Positions 7,085-15,802 of a stretch of 35,052 nucleotides of DNA are shown piece after piece. The notes beneath the pieces are model-generated. The model was not told where the DNA came from. It saw only the letters and a program-made list of their open reading frames with translations, and ran no database searches. Numbering within the stretch: the stretch's first letter is position 1; each line of letters starts with the position of its first letter. The position numbers and the translations under genes were made by a program. Source of the stretch: an uncultured Anaerolineae bacterium (GTDB lineage Bacteria > Chloroflexota > Anaerolineae > Anaerolineales > Villigracilaceae); contig CAIJPN010000203.1 of the NCBI GenBank assembly GCA_903822545.1, positions 1 to 35,052 on the forward strand, read 5' to 3'.

Positions 7085-7203
7085 CGTCGCACCCTCGCCC
7101 GGAACTCTCCATCCTCCCCAGCTTTTCTCCCAAAGGGAGAAGGGAGTCAGGGTCTCCTATCCTTTGGAGGACTTGTGCCCGCCAGGGTAGGGCGGAGGGT
7201 GAT
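7085..7203. repeat. Degenerate copy of the CCCTCACC...GGTGAGGG palindromic repeat
   Basis: Outer arms CACCCTC and GAGGGTG enclose two inner hairpins. One is TTCTCCCAAAGGGAGAA, identical in its core to the copies in cofE and at 34963. The copy is degraded and longer than the others. It abuts the 3' end of the OadG-like gene. Confidence 0.5.
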
Positions 7204-7206
7204 GGC

Positions 7207-7524
7207 CTACCTGCCGCCTTTCTCGTACATCTGGCGGGTGCGCATACCCAACTGCCAGGCCGAGACGATGGATGTGGGTGGTTCGGGCAGAGGGTGGATG
7301 TTGGAGCTGCCCTGTTCGGCCAGGGCCAGGGCAACAGCTACAGCCGCGGCGCGCATTTTCAGCGCCGAATCTGCATCGGCAGCGGGGGCAGGCTCAGGCT
7401 CGAGTGGTGTTTGTGCTTTTTCGGCGGTTAAGGCTGTCAGTGCGGCCATCATCCACCAGAGCAGGATAATTGCCCCAAAGACCAGCCCCATTCCAAGGAT
7501 TGTGATTTGTGCAGCGATCCACAT
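7207..7524 (-). CDS. mmdD: OadG-like small membrane subunit of the decarboxylase
   Basis: 105 residues with one N-terminal membrane helix (ITILGMGLVFGAIILLWWMM) followed by an Ala/Pro-rich linker and a short soluble tail. This is the architecture of OadG/MmdD, which anchors and assembles the carboxyltransferase with the beta subunit. Sequence conservation in this family is weak, so the call rests on the membrane helix with its GMGLVF motif and the position 9 bp after mmdA. Confidence 0.8.
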   Translation of the reverse strand: MWIAAQITILGMGLVFGAIILLWWMMAALTALTAEKAQTPLEPEPAPAADADSALKMRAAAVAVALALAEQGSSNIHPLPEPPTSIVSAWQLGMRTRQMYEKGGR

Positions 7525-7533
7525 GGCTGGCTC

Positions 7534-9087
7534 CTATACCGGGATGTTGCCGTGTTTGCGCGGCGGGGCGGGCGCGAATTTGTCACGTAGGGCTGAAAGT
7601 GCGGCAATGATTTTGGGGCGCGTTTCTTTTGGCTCGATGATGTCATCCACGTACCCGCCCGATGCAGCGTAGTAGGGGTTGTTAAATTTGGCGCGGTATT
7701 CTTCGGCCAGCTTTTTGCGCTCGGCCGCAGGGTCGGATGCGGCTTCGATCTGGCGTTTGAACAGGATGTTGGCTGCGCCTTCTGCGCCCAGCACGGCAAT
7801 TTCGGCGCTTGGCCAGGCGTAGGTGACATCGGTGCCCAGGTATTTGCTCGACATAACCACATATGCGCCGCCGTAGGCCTTGCGTGTGATGATGCAGACT
7901 TTGGGCACTGTCGCCTCGGAATAGGCGTAGAGCAGTTTTGCGCCGTGGCGGATGATGCCGCTGTGTTCCTGGGCGATGCCGGGCAAGAAGCCGGGCGAAT
8001 CGACGAAGGTGACAATGGGGATGTTGAAGCAGTCGCACATGCGCACGAAACGGGTCATTTTGTCGCTGGCGTCGATGTCGATCACTCCGGCCATGGCGGC
8101 AGGTTCCTGCCCGACGATGCCCACGCTGTGCCCGCCAATGCGCGCCAGGCCGATAATGGCGTTACGCGCCCAGTTGGGCTGGAGTTCGAGGAAGGTACCC
8201 TGGTCGACAATGCGCTCGATCACCTGGTGCATGATGTAGGGGGATGTCGGGTCGAGCGGGATGATGTGGTTGAGTTCTTCATCCATGCGCGTTGCTGGGT
8301 CGGCAGTTTTTGCGTAAGGTGGGTTTTCCACGTTGTTAGATGGCAGGTATGACAAGAAATAGCGCGCCATCGCAAGGGCTTCTTGTTCGCTGTGCATGGC
8401 CAGGTGGGCCACGCCGCTGACTCCGGTGTGGATGTCGGTGCCGCCCAGTGATTCGGCATCGATCACTTCTCCAGTGACAGCTTTGATGACTTCTGGGCCA
8501 GTCAGGAACATGAAGGATTGCTTTTCAACCATGATGATCAGATCGGTGAGTGCTGGGGAGTAGGCTGCGCCGCCCGCGCATGGGCCGAGCATCACGCTGA
8601 TTTGTGGTACCACGCCCGAGTATTGGGCGTTGCGCCGGAAAATCTCGGCGTAACCACCCAGCGAGCGCACGCCTTCCTGAATGCGCGCCCCGCCCGAGTC
8701 GATCAGGCTGATGAAGGGTGCGCCGTTGCGCACTGCCAGATCCATCACGCGGCAGATTTTATGGCTTTGCATCTCTGAGAGTGTGCCGCCATAGATGGTG
8801 AAATCCTGTGAGTAAACGTACACCGTGCGGCCATCGATCTGCCCGTAGCCGGTGATAACGCCATCGCCCAGGTAGGTTTCGGTGAGCAGGTGCATTTCAT
8901 CGCCCTGGTGGGTGATGAAGGGTTCTAGTTCGTTAAATGTGCCTGGGTCGAGCAACTTCTCTACGCGCTCGCGCGAGGTCATTTTTCCTTTGGCTTTTTG
9001 CCGGGCAGTCCGCTCTGCGCCACCGCCTTCGATTGCTCTGGCGCGCATTTTGCGTAGTTCTAAAATTCGGGGGTCTTCTTCTATCAT
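7534..9087 (-). CDS. mmdA: Methylmalonyl-CoA decarboxylase alpha subunit (carboxyltransferase)
   Basis: Acyl-CoA carboxyltransferase of the crotonase-like carboxylase superfamily, 517 residues. In the decarboxylase complex it moves the carboxyl group of (S)-methylmalonyl-CoA to biotin, giving propionyl-CoA. Visible motifs are the N-terminal KGKMTSRERVEKLLDPGTF, GPCAGGAAYSPALTD and GGTDIHTGVSGVAH in the N-terminal half, and FVDSPGFLPGIAQE plus KAYGGAYVVMSSK in the C-terminal half. The start is ATG at 9087 with AAAGGAT upstream. The gene order mmdA, OadG-like, biotin carrier, beta matches Na+-pumping methylmalonyl-CoA decarboxylases of Veillonella and Propionigenium. Glutaconyl-CoA is an alternative substrate. 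Biotin carboxylase is absent here, which favours decarboxylase over ATP-dependent carboxylase. Confidence 0.92.
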   Translation of the reverse strand: MIEEDPRILELRKMRARAIEGGGAERTARQKAKGKMTSRERVEKLLDPGTFNELEPFITHQGDEMHLLTETYLGDGVITGYGQIDGRTVYVYSQDFTIYGGTLSEMQSHKICRVMDLAVRNGAPFISLIDSGGARIQEGVRSLGGYAEIFRRNAQYSGVVPQISVMLGPCAGGAAYSPALTDLIIMVEKQSFMFLTGPEVIKAVTGEVIDAESLGGTDIHTGVSGVAHLAMHSEQEALAMARYFLSYLPSNNVENPPYAKTADPATRMDEELNHIIPLDPTSPYIMHQVIERIVDQGTFLELQPNWARNAIIGLARIGGHSVGIVGQEPAAMAGVIDIDASDKMTRFVRMCDCFNIPIVTFVDSPGFLPGIAQEHSGIIRHGAKLLYAYSEATVPKVCIITRKAYGGAYVVMSSKYLGTDVTYAWPSAEIAVLGAEGAANILFKRQIEAASDPAAERKKLAEEYRAKFNNPYYAASGGYVDDIIEPKETRPKIIAALSALRDKFAPAPPRKHGNIPV

Positions 9088-9120
9088 GGGTGATCCTTTG
9101 TGTAAAATGGAATTCAATTT

Positions 9121-9138
9121 TTGTGAATTATTTCACAA
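9121..9138. promoter_or_regulatory. Candidate Rex (NADH-sensing repressor) operator
   Basis: TTGTGAATTATTTCACAA is a perfect match to the published Rex consensus TTGTGAAnnnnTTCACAA, and the symmetry extends to 10 bp on each side. It lies just downstream of the mmdA -10 box and upstream of its start, overlapping the likely transcription start. That position suits repression. Assignment to Rex is by motif only. Confidence 0.7.
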
Positions 9139-9143
9139 AAAAT

Positions 9144-9149
9144 AGTATA
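9144..9149 (-). promoter_or_regulatory. -10 box of the mmdA operon
   Basis: TATACT on the minus strand, 57 bp before the mmdA ATG and immediately before the Rex-like palindrome. No convincing -35 was found. Confidence 0.45.
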
Positions 9150-9250
9150 GCACGCCTGGCAGAATAAAATAGTGATACGCGTCATGACTGGGGGCGTGTC
9201 ATTTGCCATGTTTTCAGACGCACGCCCCAAAGTTTCTGGAAATCTGGTCA

Positions 9251-9259
9251 TGGTATAAT
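9251..9259 (+). promoter_or_regulatory. Extended -10 promoter of the mreB operon
   Basis: TGGTATAAT, a perfect extended -10 element, ends 45 bp before the mreB TTG start. The -35 is poor, as expected for this promoter class. Confidence 0.65.
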
Positions 9260-9304
9260 GATTCCGATTCTCACCTCATTTACGAAGGTTTCAGGAGTCT
9301 TCCC

Positions 9305-10372
9305 TTGGCGTTCAATCCAATCAACTGGTTGCTTGGACTGTTTTCCCTCGATATCGGCATCGATCTTGGCACTGCCAACACGCTGGTGTACGTTAAGGGA
9401 CGCGGTATTGTTATTAATGAGCCTTCGTGGGTCACGATTGAGAAACGCACCCGTGAACCGTTGGCGGTTGGCCTGCGTGCGAAAGAAATGATGGGGCGCA
9501 CGGCTGGGAATATCCTGGCGATCCGCCCGGTACGCGATGGTGTGATCTCAGAGTTTGATGTTACCCAGGTGATGCTGACGTACTTCATCGGGCAGGTACA
9601 TGAGCAGAGTGTGGTTCCGCTGCCGCGCCCGCGTGTGGTCATCGGCATCCCGGCTGGGGTGACGGAAGTGGAGAAGCGCGCGGTTTACGACGCGGCTATG
9701 TCTGCCGGGGCGCGCGAAGCTTTCCTGGTGGAAGAACCTGTGGCGGCGGCGCTGGGGGCTGGTCTCCCGGTACACGAAGTCAAAGGGTCGATGGTGGTTG
9801 ATATTGGCGGCGGTACGACCGAGGTGGCGGTCATGTCGATGGGTGGGGTGGTCGTCTCCCGCTCGTTGCGGGTGGCAGGTGATGAGCTGGATCAGGATAT
9901 CGTGCAGTACATCCGCAACAAATATAATTTGTTGATTGGCGAAGGTGTGGCAGAGCAGACCAAGATGAAAATTGGTTCGGCCTACCCGCTGCCGCAGGAA
10001 AAAACGATGGATGTGCGCGGACGCAACCTGATCACCGGGCTGCCTGAGTCGATTGAAGTCTCGTCAATTGAAATGCGCGATGCGCTCTCTGGCTCGGTAC
10101 AGGTGATTGTGGATACCATCCGCGATGCGCTGGATGAAGTGCCCCCGGAAGTGATCGCTGACCTGATGGATACTGGCATCTGCCTGGCGGGCGGCGGCGC
10201 GTTGATCCAGGGCCTGGCCGACCGGCTGGCTGATGAGTTGAACCTGCGCGTCTGGCAGGCCGAAGACCCGCTGACCTGTGTGGTGCGCGGCACCGGTGCC
10301 ATCCTGGATAATTTTGAGCATATGCGCCATTACCTGGTCAGCCTGGAACGTGGCAGCACCCGCCATAAATAA
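9305..10372 (+). CDS. mreB: Rod shape-determining protein MreB (actin homologue)
   Basis: Bacterial actin that forms membrane-bound filaments guiding lateral wall synthesis. Nucleotide-binding motifs are visible: phosphate-1 loop LDIGIDLGTANT near residues 15-25, VVDIGGGTTEVAV (phosphate-2) in the middle, and CLAGGGALIQGLADRL near the end. The start is TTG at 9305, preceded by AGGAG with 7-nt spacing. It gives 355 residues, close to the family length; the longer frame adds 34 unrelated residues and includes the promoter. The N-terminal FNPINWLLGLF may act as a membrane-binding helix. First gene of an elongasome-Min block. Confidence 0.96.
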   Translation: MAFNPINWLLGLFSLDIGIDLGTANTLVYVKGRGIVINEPSWVTIEKRTREPLAVGLRAKEMMGRTAGNILAIRPVRDGVISEFDVTQVMLTYFIGQVHEQSVVPLPRPRVVIGIPAGVTEVEKRAVYDAAMSAGAREAFLVEEPVAAALGAGLPVHEVKGSMVVDIGGGTTEVAVMSMGGVVVSRSLRVAGDELDQDIVQYIRNKYNLLIGEGVAEQTKMKIGSAYPLPQEKTMDVRGRNLITGLPESIEVSSIEMRDALSGSVQVIVDTIRDALDEVPPEVIADLMDTGICLAGGGALIQGLADRLADELNLRVWQAEDPLTCVVRGTGAILDNFEHMRHYLVSLERGSTRHK

Positions 10373-10414
10373 TTCGTTCCGCCGCAAGGTGGCACGCTGG
10401 TAGTTTAATAAAAG

Positions 10415-11254
10415 ATGAAAGATTTTTTCTCCCGCTCTGCGCAAACAACCGTGCTTTTTTTGGTGGTTGCCGGGATCTTAGCTTTGGCGCTGAGTGGTTC
10501 GCTTGGTTTCGCTTCTCAAGGGTTTAACAGCATCCTGGTCAGCACCCAAACCTGGATTTCCAGTCGTTTTGGCGCTATCCAGGATTTTTTGACTGTGCCT
10601 CGTGATGTGCTGGCGTTGCAACAGCGCAACATCCAGCTTGAAGCGGATGTTGCGCGTCTGCAAGCGCAGGTTATCCAACTCCAGCAACAAGTGGCTGAAA
10701 CCGATGCCCTGGCGGCGCTGGTAAAATTTTCGCGCAGCAACCCGCAGAGTTCATACACAGCGGCTTCTGTTATTGGCCGCGACCCCAGCCCCTTCCTTCA
10801 CTACATCATCATCGATAAAGGTTCCAACCAGGGCGTGCTGCGCGGGATGCCAGTTGTGACCGAAAAAGGCCTGGTGGGCCGCGTAGATGCTGTTGTCAGC
10901 GATGCATCGCGTGTGCAGCTTATCACCGACCCCAATTCGGCTGTGAATGTGCGGCTGGAAAGTGCCAAACGTGAGGCCATTCTGGTCGGTTCGGTATCGG
11001 GCGATCTTTTCCTGGATTTCCTGCCCCCAAACTTTACGGTTGAACCCGGTGATGTTTTGCTGACATCCGGTTTGGGTGGCGGTTTTCCTCCAGACCTGAT
11101 CATCGGCCAGGTGATCAACATTCGAAAACGCGATAGTGACCTGTTCCAGCAGGCCAGCGTACAAGCGGTGGTTGATTTTACGCAGTTGAAAATTGTGCTT
11201 ATCATCACCGATTTCCAGCCGGTCGATATTACCCCCCTCGTTCCTAATCCCTGA
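10415..11254 (+). CDS. mreC: Rod shape-determining protein MreC
   Basis: Single-pass membrane protein that connects MreB to the wall-synthesis enzymes. The 279 residues hold an N-terminal membrane helix (~10-32), a coiled coil (~60-105, LALQQRNIQLEADVARLQAQ and following) and the beta-barrel domain with ASVIGRDPSPFLHYIIIDKG, GMPVVTEKGLVGRV and DPNSAVNVRLE. These are classical MreC features. It lies 42 bp after mreB and one base before mreD. Confidence 0.95.
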   Translation: MKDFFSRSAQTTVLFLVVAGILALALSGSLGFASQGFNSILVSTQTWISSRFGAIQDFLTVPRDVLALQQRNIQLEADVARLQAQVIQLQQQVAETDALAALVKFSRSNPQSSYTAASVIGRDPSPFLHYIIIDKGSNQGVLRGMPVVTEKGLVGRVDAVVSDASRVQLITDPNSAVNVRLESAKREAILVGSVSGDLFLDFLPPNFTVEPGDVLLTSGLGGGFPPDLIIGQVINIRKRDSDLFQQASVQAVVDFTQLKIVLIITDFQPVDITPLVPNP

Positions 11255-11255
11255 T

Positions 11256-11756
11256 ATGAAAAACCTGGTTGCTTTTCCGCTGCTGACGCTGGTGGTCATT
11301 ATCCAGATGGCAATCGTCAGCCGGATTTCACTCATTTCCGGCACGGCTGATCTGATGCTGCTGTTTTTGATTGCCTGGGCGCTGCAAACCCAGGTGCAGA
11401 CGGCCTGGCATTGGGCATTGCTGGGTGGGGTGCTGGTGGCTTTTGCCAGTGGGCAGCCTTTTTACGTGCCGCTGATCGGTTATCTGGGCGCGGTGGCGCT
11501 GGCGCGCTTTGTGCAGGGGCTGATCTGGCAGACGCCGGTACTGGCACTGTTAAGCGTTACCTTTTTTGCAACGATGCTTATGCAATTATTCACCTTTTTT
11601 GTGTTATGGTTTAATGGTGTCCCCCTGGTATTGGAAGAAGCCCTGACTTACATCATTTTGCCGAGCATTTTCTTGAACCTGCTGCTGGCACTTCCGGTAC
11701 ATGCTTTTATCCGTGATCTGGCTTTATGGGTAAACCCTGTTGAGGAGATGGTATGA
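11256..11756 (+). CDS. mreD: Rod shape-determining protein MreD
   Basis: Small polytopic membrane protein of the elongasome, 166 residues with about five membrane helices. Primary sequence is poorly conserved in the family. The call rests on hydrophobicity, length and position between mreC and the PBP2 gene. The start is ATG at 11256 (MKNLVAFPLLTLVVIIQ); a longer frame from 11193 would overlap mreC by 62 bp. The stop overlaps the next ATG (ATGA). Confidence 0.88.
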   Translation: MKNLVAFPLLTLVVIIQMAIVSRISLISGTADLMLLFLIAWALQTQVQTAWHWALLGGVLVAFASGQPFYVPLIGYLGAVALARFVQGLIWQTPVLALLSVTFFATMLMQLFTFFVLWFNGVPLVLEEALTYIILPSIFLNLLLALPVHAFIRDLALWVNPVEEMV

Positions 11757-13963
11757 GTTCCACAACGTTGCCAAAAGCGAATTTTGAACCCTGGCGGGCG
11801 CTGGTCATTTACGTGACACTCCTGCTGGTAACGCTTGTCATTACCTGGAAATTGTTCAGCCTGCAAATCCTGGAATATAAAAACTGGAAAGACCAGGCGG
11901 ACGAAAACCGCACCCGCCAGATCAGCGTCCAGACCCGGCGCGGCATCATTTACGACCGCAATGGCTACATCCTGGCGCGGAATATTGCTTCTTATAACGT
12001 GGTTGTCACTCCTGCATCCCTGCCCGATGACCAATCTGACATCCAGCGTATTTATCGCGAACTCTCGGTGTTGATCGATGTGCCTGTTAGCTTCAGGGAT
12101 GTTGAATATGCCAAAAACTTTTCGGCCTGTGTGCCTGGCCCGGGTATTGCTCAACTGGTGGAACTGGGTGATTCTCTCGCTCCATACAGCCCGGTGCGTA
12201 TCAAATGCAATGTAACGGATGAAATTGCCCGGGTGGTGCGCGAAAAAGAGATGGACTGGCCCGGTGTCAGCGTGGAAATTGAACCGGTGCGCGATTATCC
12301 CACCGGGATACTCACATCCGATGTGATCGGTTTCCTGGGACCAATTCCTGCTGCCGACCAGGCGGAGTATGAAAGCCTGGGATTTGTGGCCAACCGAGAC
12401 AAAGTCGGCTATTCGGGCGTGGAAGCCTTTTTTAACGATGTTTTAGCTGGACGCAACGGTACGCGTGTTATCGAGGTGGATGTGGCTGGACAGGAACTGC
12501 GCAACCTGCTGCCGCCTGTAGCGCCCATCCCTGGCAACAACCTGGTACTGACGATTGATACGCGCCTGCAAAAAGCAGCGGATGCCATCCTTACCAGCGA
12601 AATTAATTATTGGAACAACTACTTCTTTCCTGGCACGGGCGGTGTGCGCATCTCCAGCGGCGTCATCATTGCCATGAACCCCAAAACTGGCGAAATCCTG
12701 GCGATGTCGTCTTACCCGTCTTATGAAAATAATCGACTGGCGCGCATCATCCCGGCTTATTACTATCGACAGTTGGAGCAGGATCCACGCAAACCGATGC
12801 TTAATCACGCTGTTTCAGATGAATACCCCCCCGGCTCAGTTTTCAAGCTATCCACTGCCATTGGCGCCCTGAACGAGGGCGTGATTGACCTGAACCAGAT
12901 CATTGAAACACCCGGTGTGTTGACCCTGACCGAGTCTTTTTCACCCAACGACCCGGGGCGCGAACAGCAATTTGTAGACTGGACTTATAAAGATGGCGCC
13001 AACCCCGCTGGTTTTGGCTCGCTCGATTTCTTCCATTGCATCGCCTACTCCAGCAACGTATGTTTCTACAAACTGGGCGGCGGTTACAAGGATGAAATCA
13101 AAAATGGCCTGGGGATCGAGCGCCTGGGAGAATATGCGCGCGCCCTGGGATATGGCGCCTTATCTGGAATTGAGCTTGATGGCGAAGCCGATGGGCTGAT
13201 CCCCACCCCGCGCTGGAAACGCATCAATCGTGGTGAAAACTGGTCTACTGGTGATACGTATATTGCCAGCGTAGGCCAGGGCTATGTGGTGGTCACTCCT
13301 TTACAGGTGTTGATGTCTGCCGCTACCATCGCAAATGATGGGGTGCAGATGAAGCCAACGATCATCCACGAGATCACCGACAGTTCTGGCCAGGTCTTAA
13401 CCATGTACCTGAACGAGGACGGCAGCATCACCCCGATTCCGTCCAGCGCTACAAGCCGCCGCATCTCTCCCTTCACCCCCACCCAAAGATGGGATGTGAC
13501 CAAAGACAAAATCATCACCAACTACACCTGCGATTCTGGTTACTGCGAGGAAGTTGGCGATAAAAAAGTGATCCAGGATTGGGTCATCCAGCGTGTGCAA
13601 GAAGGGATGCGCCTGGCGATCACGGATGATAAAGGTACGCTACACAAAATCTTTGGCGGCCTGAGCCCGCCACAGTTCACGAAACCCTTCCCGATTGCAG
13701 TTGCGGGTAAGACTGGCACCGCCGAATACTGCGACAATGTGGCCCAGGCTGCCAACCAGTGCAAATCTGGCAACTGGCCGCAGCATTCGTGGACATTATC
13801 CTACGCACCTTACGATGATCCCGAAATCGCGGTGGTCGCTTTTGCCTATCATGGCGGTGAAGGCGCCAGTGTGGCCGGGCCGATGGTGCGATTGATGATG
13901 GAAGCCTACTTCTGCCTGAAATCGCTGGACGCCAACCCCGGCAGCGTTGCGGGGTGCGAGTGA
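11753..13963 (+). CDS. mrdA: Penicillin-binding protein 2 (class B transpeptidase)
   Basis: Cross-links peptidoglycan during elongation, working with RodA. It has an N-terminal membrane helix (~15-38), a pedestal domain with RRGIIYDRNGYILA, and the transpeptidase domain with the three active-site motifs: S362-x-x-K365 in YPPGSVFK, S433-S-N in YSSNVCF, and K653-T-G in AGKTGTAEY. At 736 residues it is longer than E. coli PBP2, with an extra loop around residues 560-610 (rich in Cys and polar residues) between the SxN and KTG motifs. It overlaps mreD by 4 bp and is preceded by GAGGAG. Confidence 0.95.
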   Translation: MSSTTLPKANFEPWRALVIYVTLLLVTLVITWKLFSLQILEYKNWKDQADENRTRQISVQTRRGIIYDRNGYILARNIASYNVVVTPASLPDDQSDIQRIYRELSVLIDVPVSFRDVEYAKNFSACVPGPGIAQLVELGDSLAPYSPVRIKCNVTDEIARVVREKEMDWPGVSVEIEPVRDYPTGILTSDVIGFLGPIPAADQAEYESLGFVANRDKVGYSGVEAFFNDVLAGRNGTRVIEVDVAGQELRNLLPPVAPIPGNNLVLTIDTRLQKAADAILTSEINYWNNYFFPGTGGVRISSGVIIAMNPKTGEILAMSSYPSYENNRLARIIPAYYYRQLEQDPRKPMLNHAVSDEYPPGSVFKLSTAIGALNEGVIDLNQIIETPGVLTLTESFSPNDPGREQQFVDWTYKDGANPAGFGSLDFFHCIAYSSNVCFYKLGGGYKDEIKNGLGIERLGEYARALGYGALSGIELDGEADGLIPTPRWKRINRGENWSTGDTYIASVGQGYVVVTPLQVLMSAATIANDGVQMKPTIIHEITDSSGQVLTMYLNEDGSITPIPSSATSRRISPFTPTQRWDVTKDKIITNYTCDSGYCEEVGDKKVIQDWVIQRVQEGMRLAITDDKGTLHKIFGGLSPPQFTKPFPIAVAGKTGTAEYCDNVAQAANQCKSGNWPQHSWTLSYAPYDDPEIAVVAFAYHGGEGASVAGPMVRLMMEAYFCLKSLDANPGSVAGCE

Positions 13964-13969
13964 TTTCGC

Positions 13970-13978
13970 TGATATAAT
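13970..13978 (+). promoter_or_regulatory. Internal extended -10 promoter before minC
   Basis: TGATATAAT is a perfect extended -10, 27 bp before the minC ATG and just after the mrdA stop. It may allow minCDE-rodA to be transcribed apart from the mre genes. Confidence 0.6.
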
Positions 13979-14004
13979 CTGCAAACTACCCAAACAACCA
14001 ACTT

Positions 14005-14676
14005 ATGAGCAATTCGGGCCTCCTCCAAATTAAAGGTATCCGCGATGGGTTAATGGTCACGCTGGCCGATGCTGCCTGGCCGGTTGTGCGTACAGCCTTG
14101 CTGAATCGTATCGAAGAACAGCCGGGGTTTTTCCAGGGTGCGCGACTGGCCCTGGATGTGGGCAACCAGGTTTTGCATGTGGCCGAACTCTCAGAGCTGC
14201 GTGACAAACTCTCTGAAAACGGTATCACGCTGTGGGCTGTGATCAGCAATTCTCCCACCACAGAGACAACTTCCCAGAACCTGGGATTAGCCACTCGCCT
14301 GCACAAACCCCGTCCACAAGAAATGCAAACCGCGCGTGGCATCGATGATGAAGCTGCCATGTGGGTTAGCAAAACCTTGCGCTCCGGCACACGCATCGAG
14401 TTTGCCGGGCACATTGTCATTTTTGGAGATGTCAACCCTGGCGCGGAAGTGATTGCCGGGGGCAGCGTGATCGTTTGGGGCAGGCTGCGCGGGGTAGTCC
14501 ACGCTGGGGCGCAGGGAAACGCCGATGCAGTGGTCTGTGCCCTTGATCTTTCCCCCACCCAACTGCGTATCGCGGGTGAAATTGCTGTTGCCCCGCGCCG
14601 CGAGGGAAAGCCTCAGCCCGAAATTGCTCGCATGAAAAACGGCCGCTTACACGCCGAAGCATGGACGCCTGGATAA
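14005..14676 (+). CDS. minC: Septum site-determining protein MinC
   Basis: Inhibits FtsZ polymerisation near the poles together with MinD. The C-terminal half is the beta-helix MinC domain with THE family sequence GHIVIFGDVNPGAEVIAGGS, followed by VWGRLRGVVHAGAQGN and LRIAGEIAV. The N-terminal ~90 residues are the FtsZ-binding domain, beginning with KGIRDGL. 223 residues is normal. It stands 41 bp after mrdA and 13 bp before minD. Confidence 0.95.
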   Translation: MSNSGLLQIKGIRDGLMVTLADAAWPVVRTALLNRIEEQPGFFQGARLALDVGNQVLHVAELSELRDKLSENGITLWAVISNSPTTETTSQNLGLATRLHKPRPQEMQTARGIDDEAAMWVSKTLRSGTRIEFAGHIVIFGDVNPGAEVIAGGSVIVWGRLRGVVHAGAQGNADAVVCALDLSPTQLRIAGEIAVAPRREGKPQPEIARMKNGRLHAEAWTPG

Positions 14677-14689
14677 CGTGGAGAGACCA

Positions 14690-15484
14690 ATGACAGGAAA
14701 AGTAGTTACAATTACATCTGGAAAAGGCGGTGTGGGGAAAACCACTACCGTGGCCAATATCGCTGTCGCGCTGGCAGCGGATGGGAAAAAAGTGGTTTGC
14801 ATCGATGGCGACATCGGCCTGCGTAACCTGGATGTGATCATGGGCCTTGAAAATCGTATTGTCTACGATATTGTGGATGTGGTGGAAGGCCGCTGCCGTA
14901 CCCGCCAGGCCATGATCCGCGATAAGCGTATGCCCGAACTGTTCCTTATCCCGGCCGCGCAAACTCGCGATAAAAATGCCGTCTCTCCCTCAGACATGAT
15001 TCGCTTATGCGATGAATTGCGCCAGGAAATGGATTGGATTTTGATCGATTCTCCGGCTGGCATTGAGCGTGGATTCCGCAATTCGATTGCCGCGGCAGAT
15101 AAAGTTTTGATCGTCACCAACCCTGAGATGTCTGCGGTGCGTGACGCTGACCGGGTAATTGGGCTGCTCGAAGCTGAAGAAAAAGCCGCACCCTCGCTGA
15201 TCGTTAATCGCCTGAACCCAACCATGGTCAAGCGCGGCGATATGCTTGGGGTGGATGATGTCTATGACCTGTTGCGGATCGAAGTGATCGGCATTGTTCC
15301 TGAAGATGAAAATGTTATCGTGGCATCTAACCGGGGTGCGCCCCTGGCAATAGAAGCAAAAAGCCGGGCCGGGCAAGCCTTCCGCAATATCGCTCGTCGC
15401 CTGAACGGCGAACAGGTACCCTTCCTTGACCTTGAAGCACATTCACTATGGGATCGCATCGCGCGCCTGGCTGGGAGAAAGTAG
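14690..15484 (+). CDS. minD: Septum site-determining ATPase MinD
   Basis: Membrane-associated ATPase that recruits MinC. It has a deviant Walker A motif (SGKGGVGKTTT, K12 and K17), a switch IDGDIGLRNLD and Walker B in WILIDSPAGIE. The last residues (LWDRIARLAGRK) form a short amphipathic helix suited to membrane targeting. The start chosen is ATG at 14690, with GGAGAG 4 nt upstream; the GTG at 14678 overlaps that site. minE starts one base after the stop. Confidence 0.96.
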   Translation: MTGKVVTITSGKGGVGKTTTVANIAVALAADGKKVVCIDGDIGLRNLDVIMGLENRIVYDIVDVVEGRCRTRQAMIRDKRMPELFLIPAAQTRDKNAVSPSDMIRLCDELRQEMDWILIDSPAGIERGFRNSIAAADKVLIVTNPEMSAVRDADRVIGLLEAEEKAAPSLIVNRLNPTMVKRGDMLGVDDVYDLLRIEVIGIVPEDENVIVASNRGAPLAIEAKSRAGQAFRNIARRLNGEQVPFLDLEAHSLWDRIARLAGRK

Positions 15485-15485
15485 C

Positions 15486-15749
15486 ATGGACTTTTTTGAT
15501 CGTCTCGTTGGCAAAAAGAAAAGCGCAAAAAGCGCCAAAGAGCGCCTCCAACTGGTGCTGATCCATGATCGCACCGATCTGACCCCGGCAGTGCTGGAAG
15601 CCATGAAAGACGACATTATTGCAGCCATCTCGAAACACATCGATATCGACCCCGATAAAGTGAATATCGATGTGGAGCACGATGGCCGTGCCCAGCGTCT
15701 GGTAGCCGATATTCCCTTGCGAGTGGCAACTCGCAGGCGCGCCAGTTGA
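15486..15749 (+). CDS. minE: Cell division topological specificity factor MinE
   Basis: Stimulates the MinD ATPase and drives pole-to-pole oscillation. The 87 residues start MDFFDRLVGKKKSAKSAKER, an N-terminal membrane-targeting helix followed by the segment that contacts MinD. The C-terminal dimer domain includes LVLIHDRTDLTP, MKDDIIAAISKHIDID and VNIDVEHDG. The start is ATG at 15486. A complete MinCDE set suggests oscillation, unlike Gram-positive bacteria that use DivIVA. Confidence 0.95.
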   Translation: MDFFDRLVGKKKSAKSAKERLQLVLIHDRTDLTPAVLEAMKDDIIAAISKHIDIDPDKVNIDVEHDGRAQRLVADIPLRVATRRRAS

Positions 15750-15802
15750 GCCTGCTGAGTGCAGCCCAACTGGCAGGAATAAAGTTGTAAATTACACACT
15801 CT

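Noticed and set aside
5396-9087. Oxaloacetate decarboxylase operon
   Set aside because: The soluble subunit is an acyl-CoA carboxyltransferase (MmdA type), not the TIM-barrel OadA, so an acyl-CoA decarboxylase is favoured.
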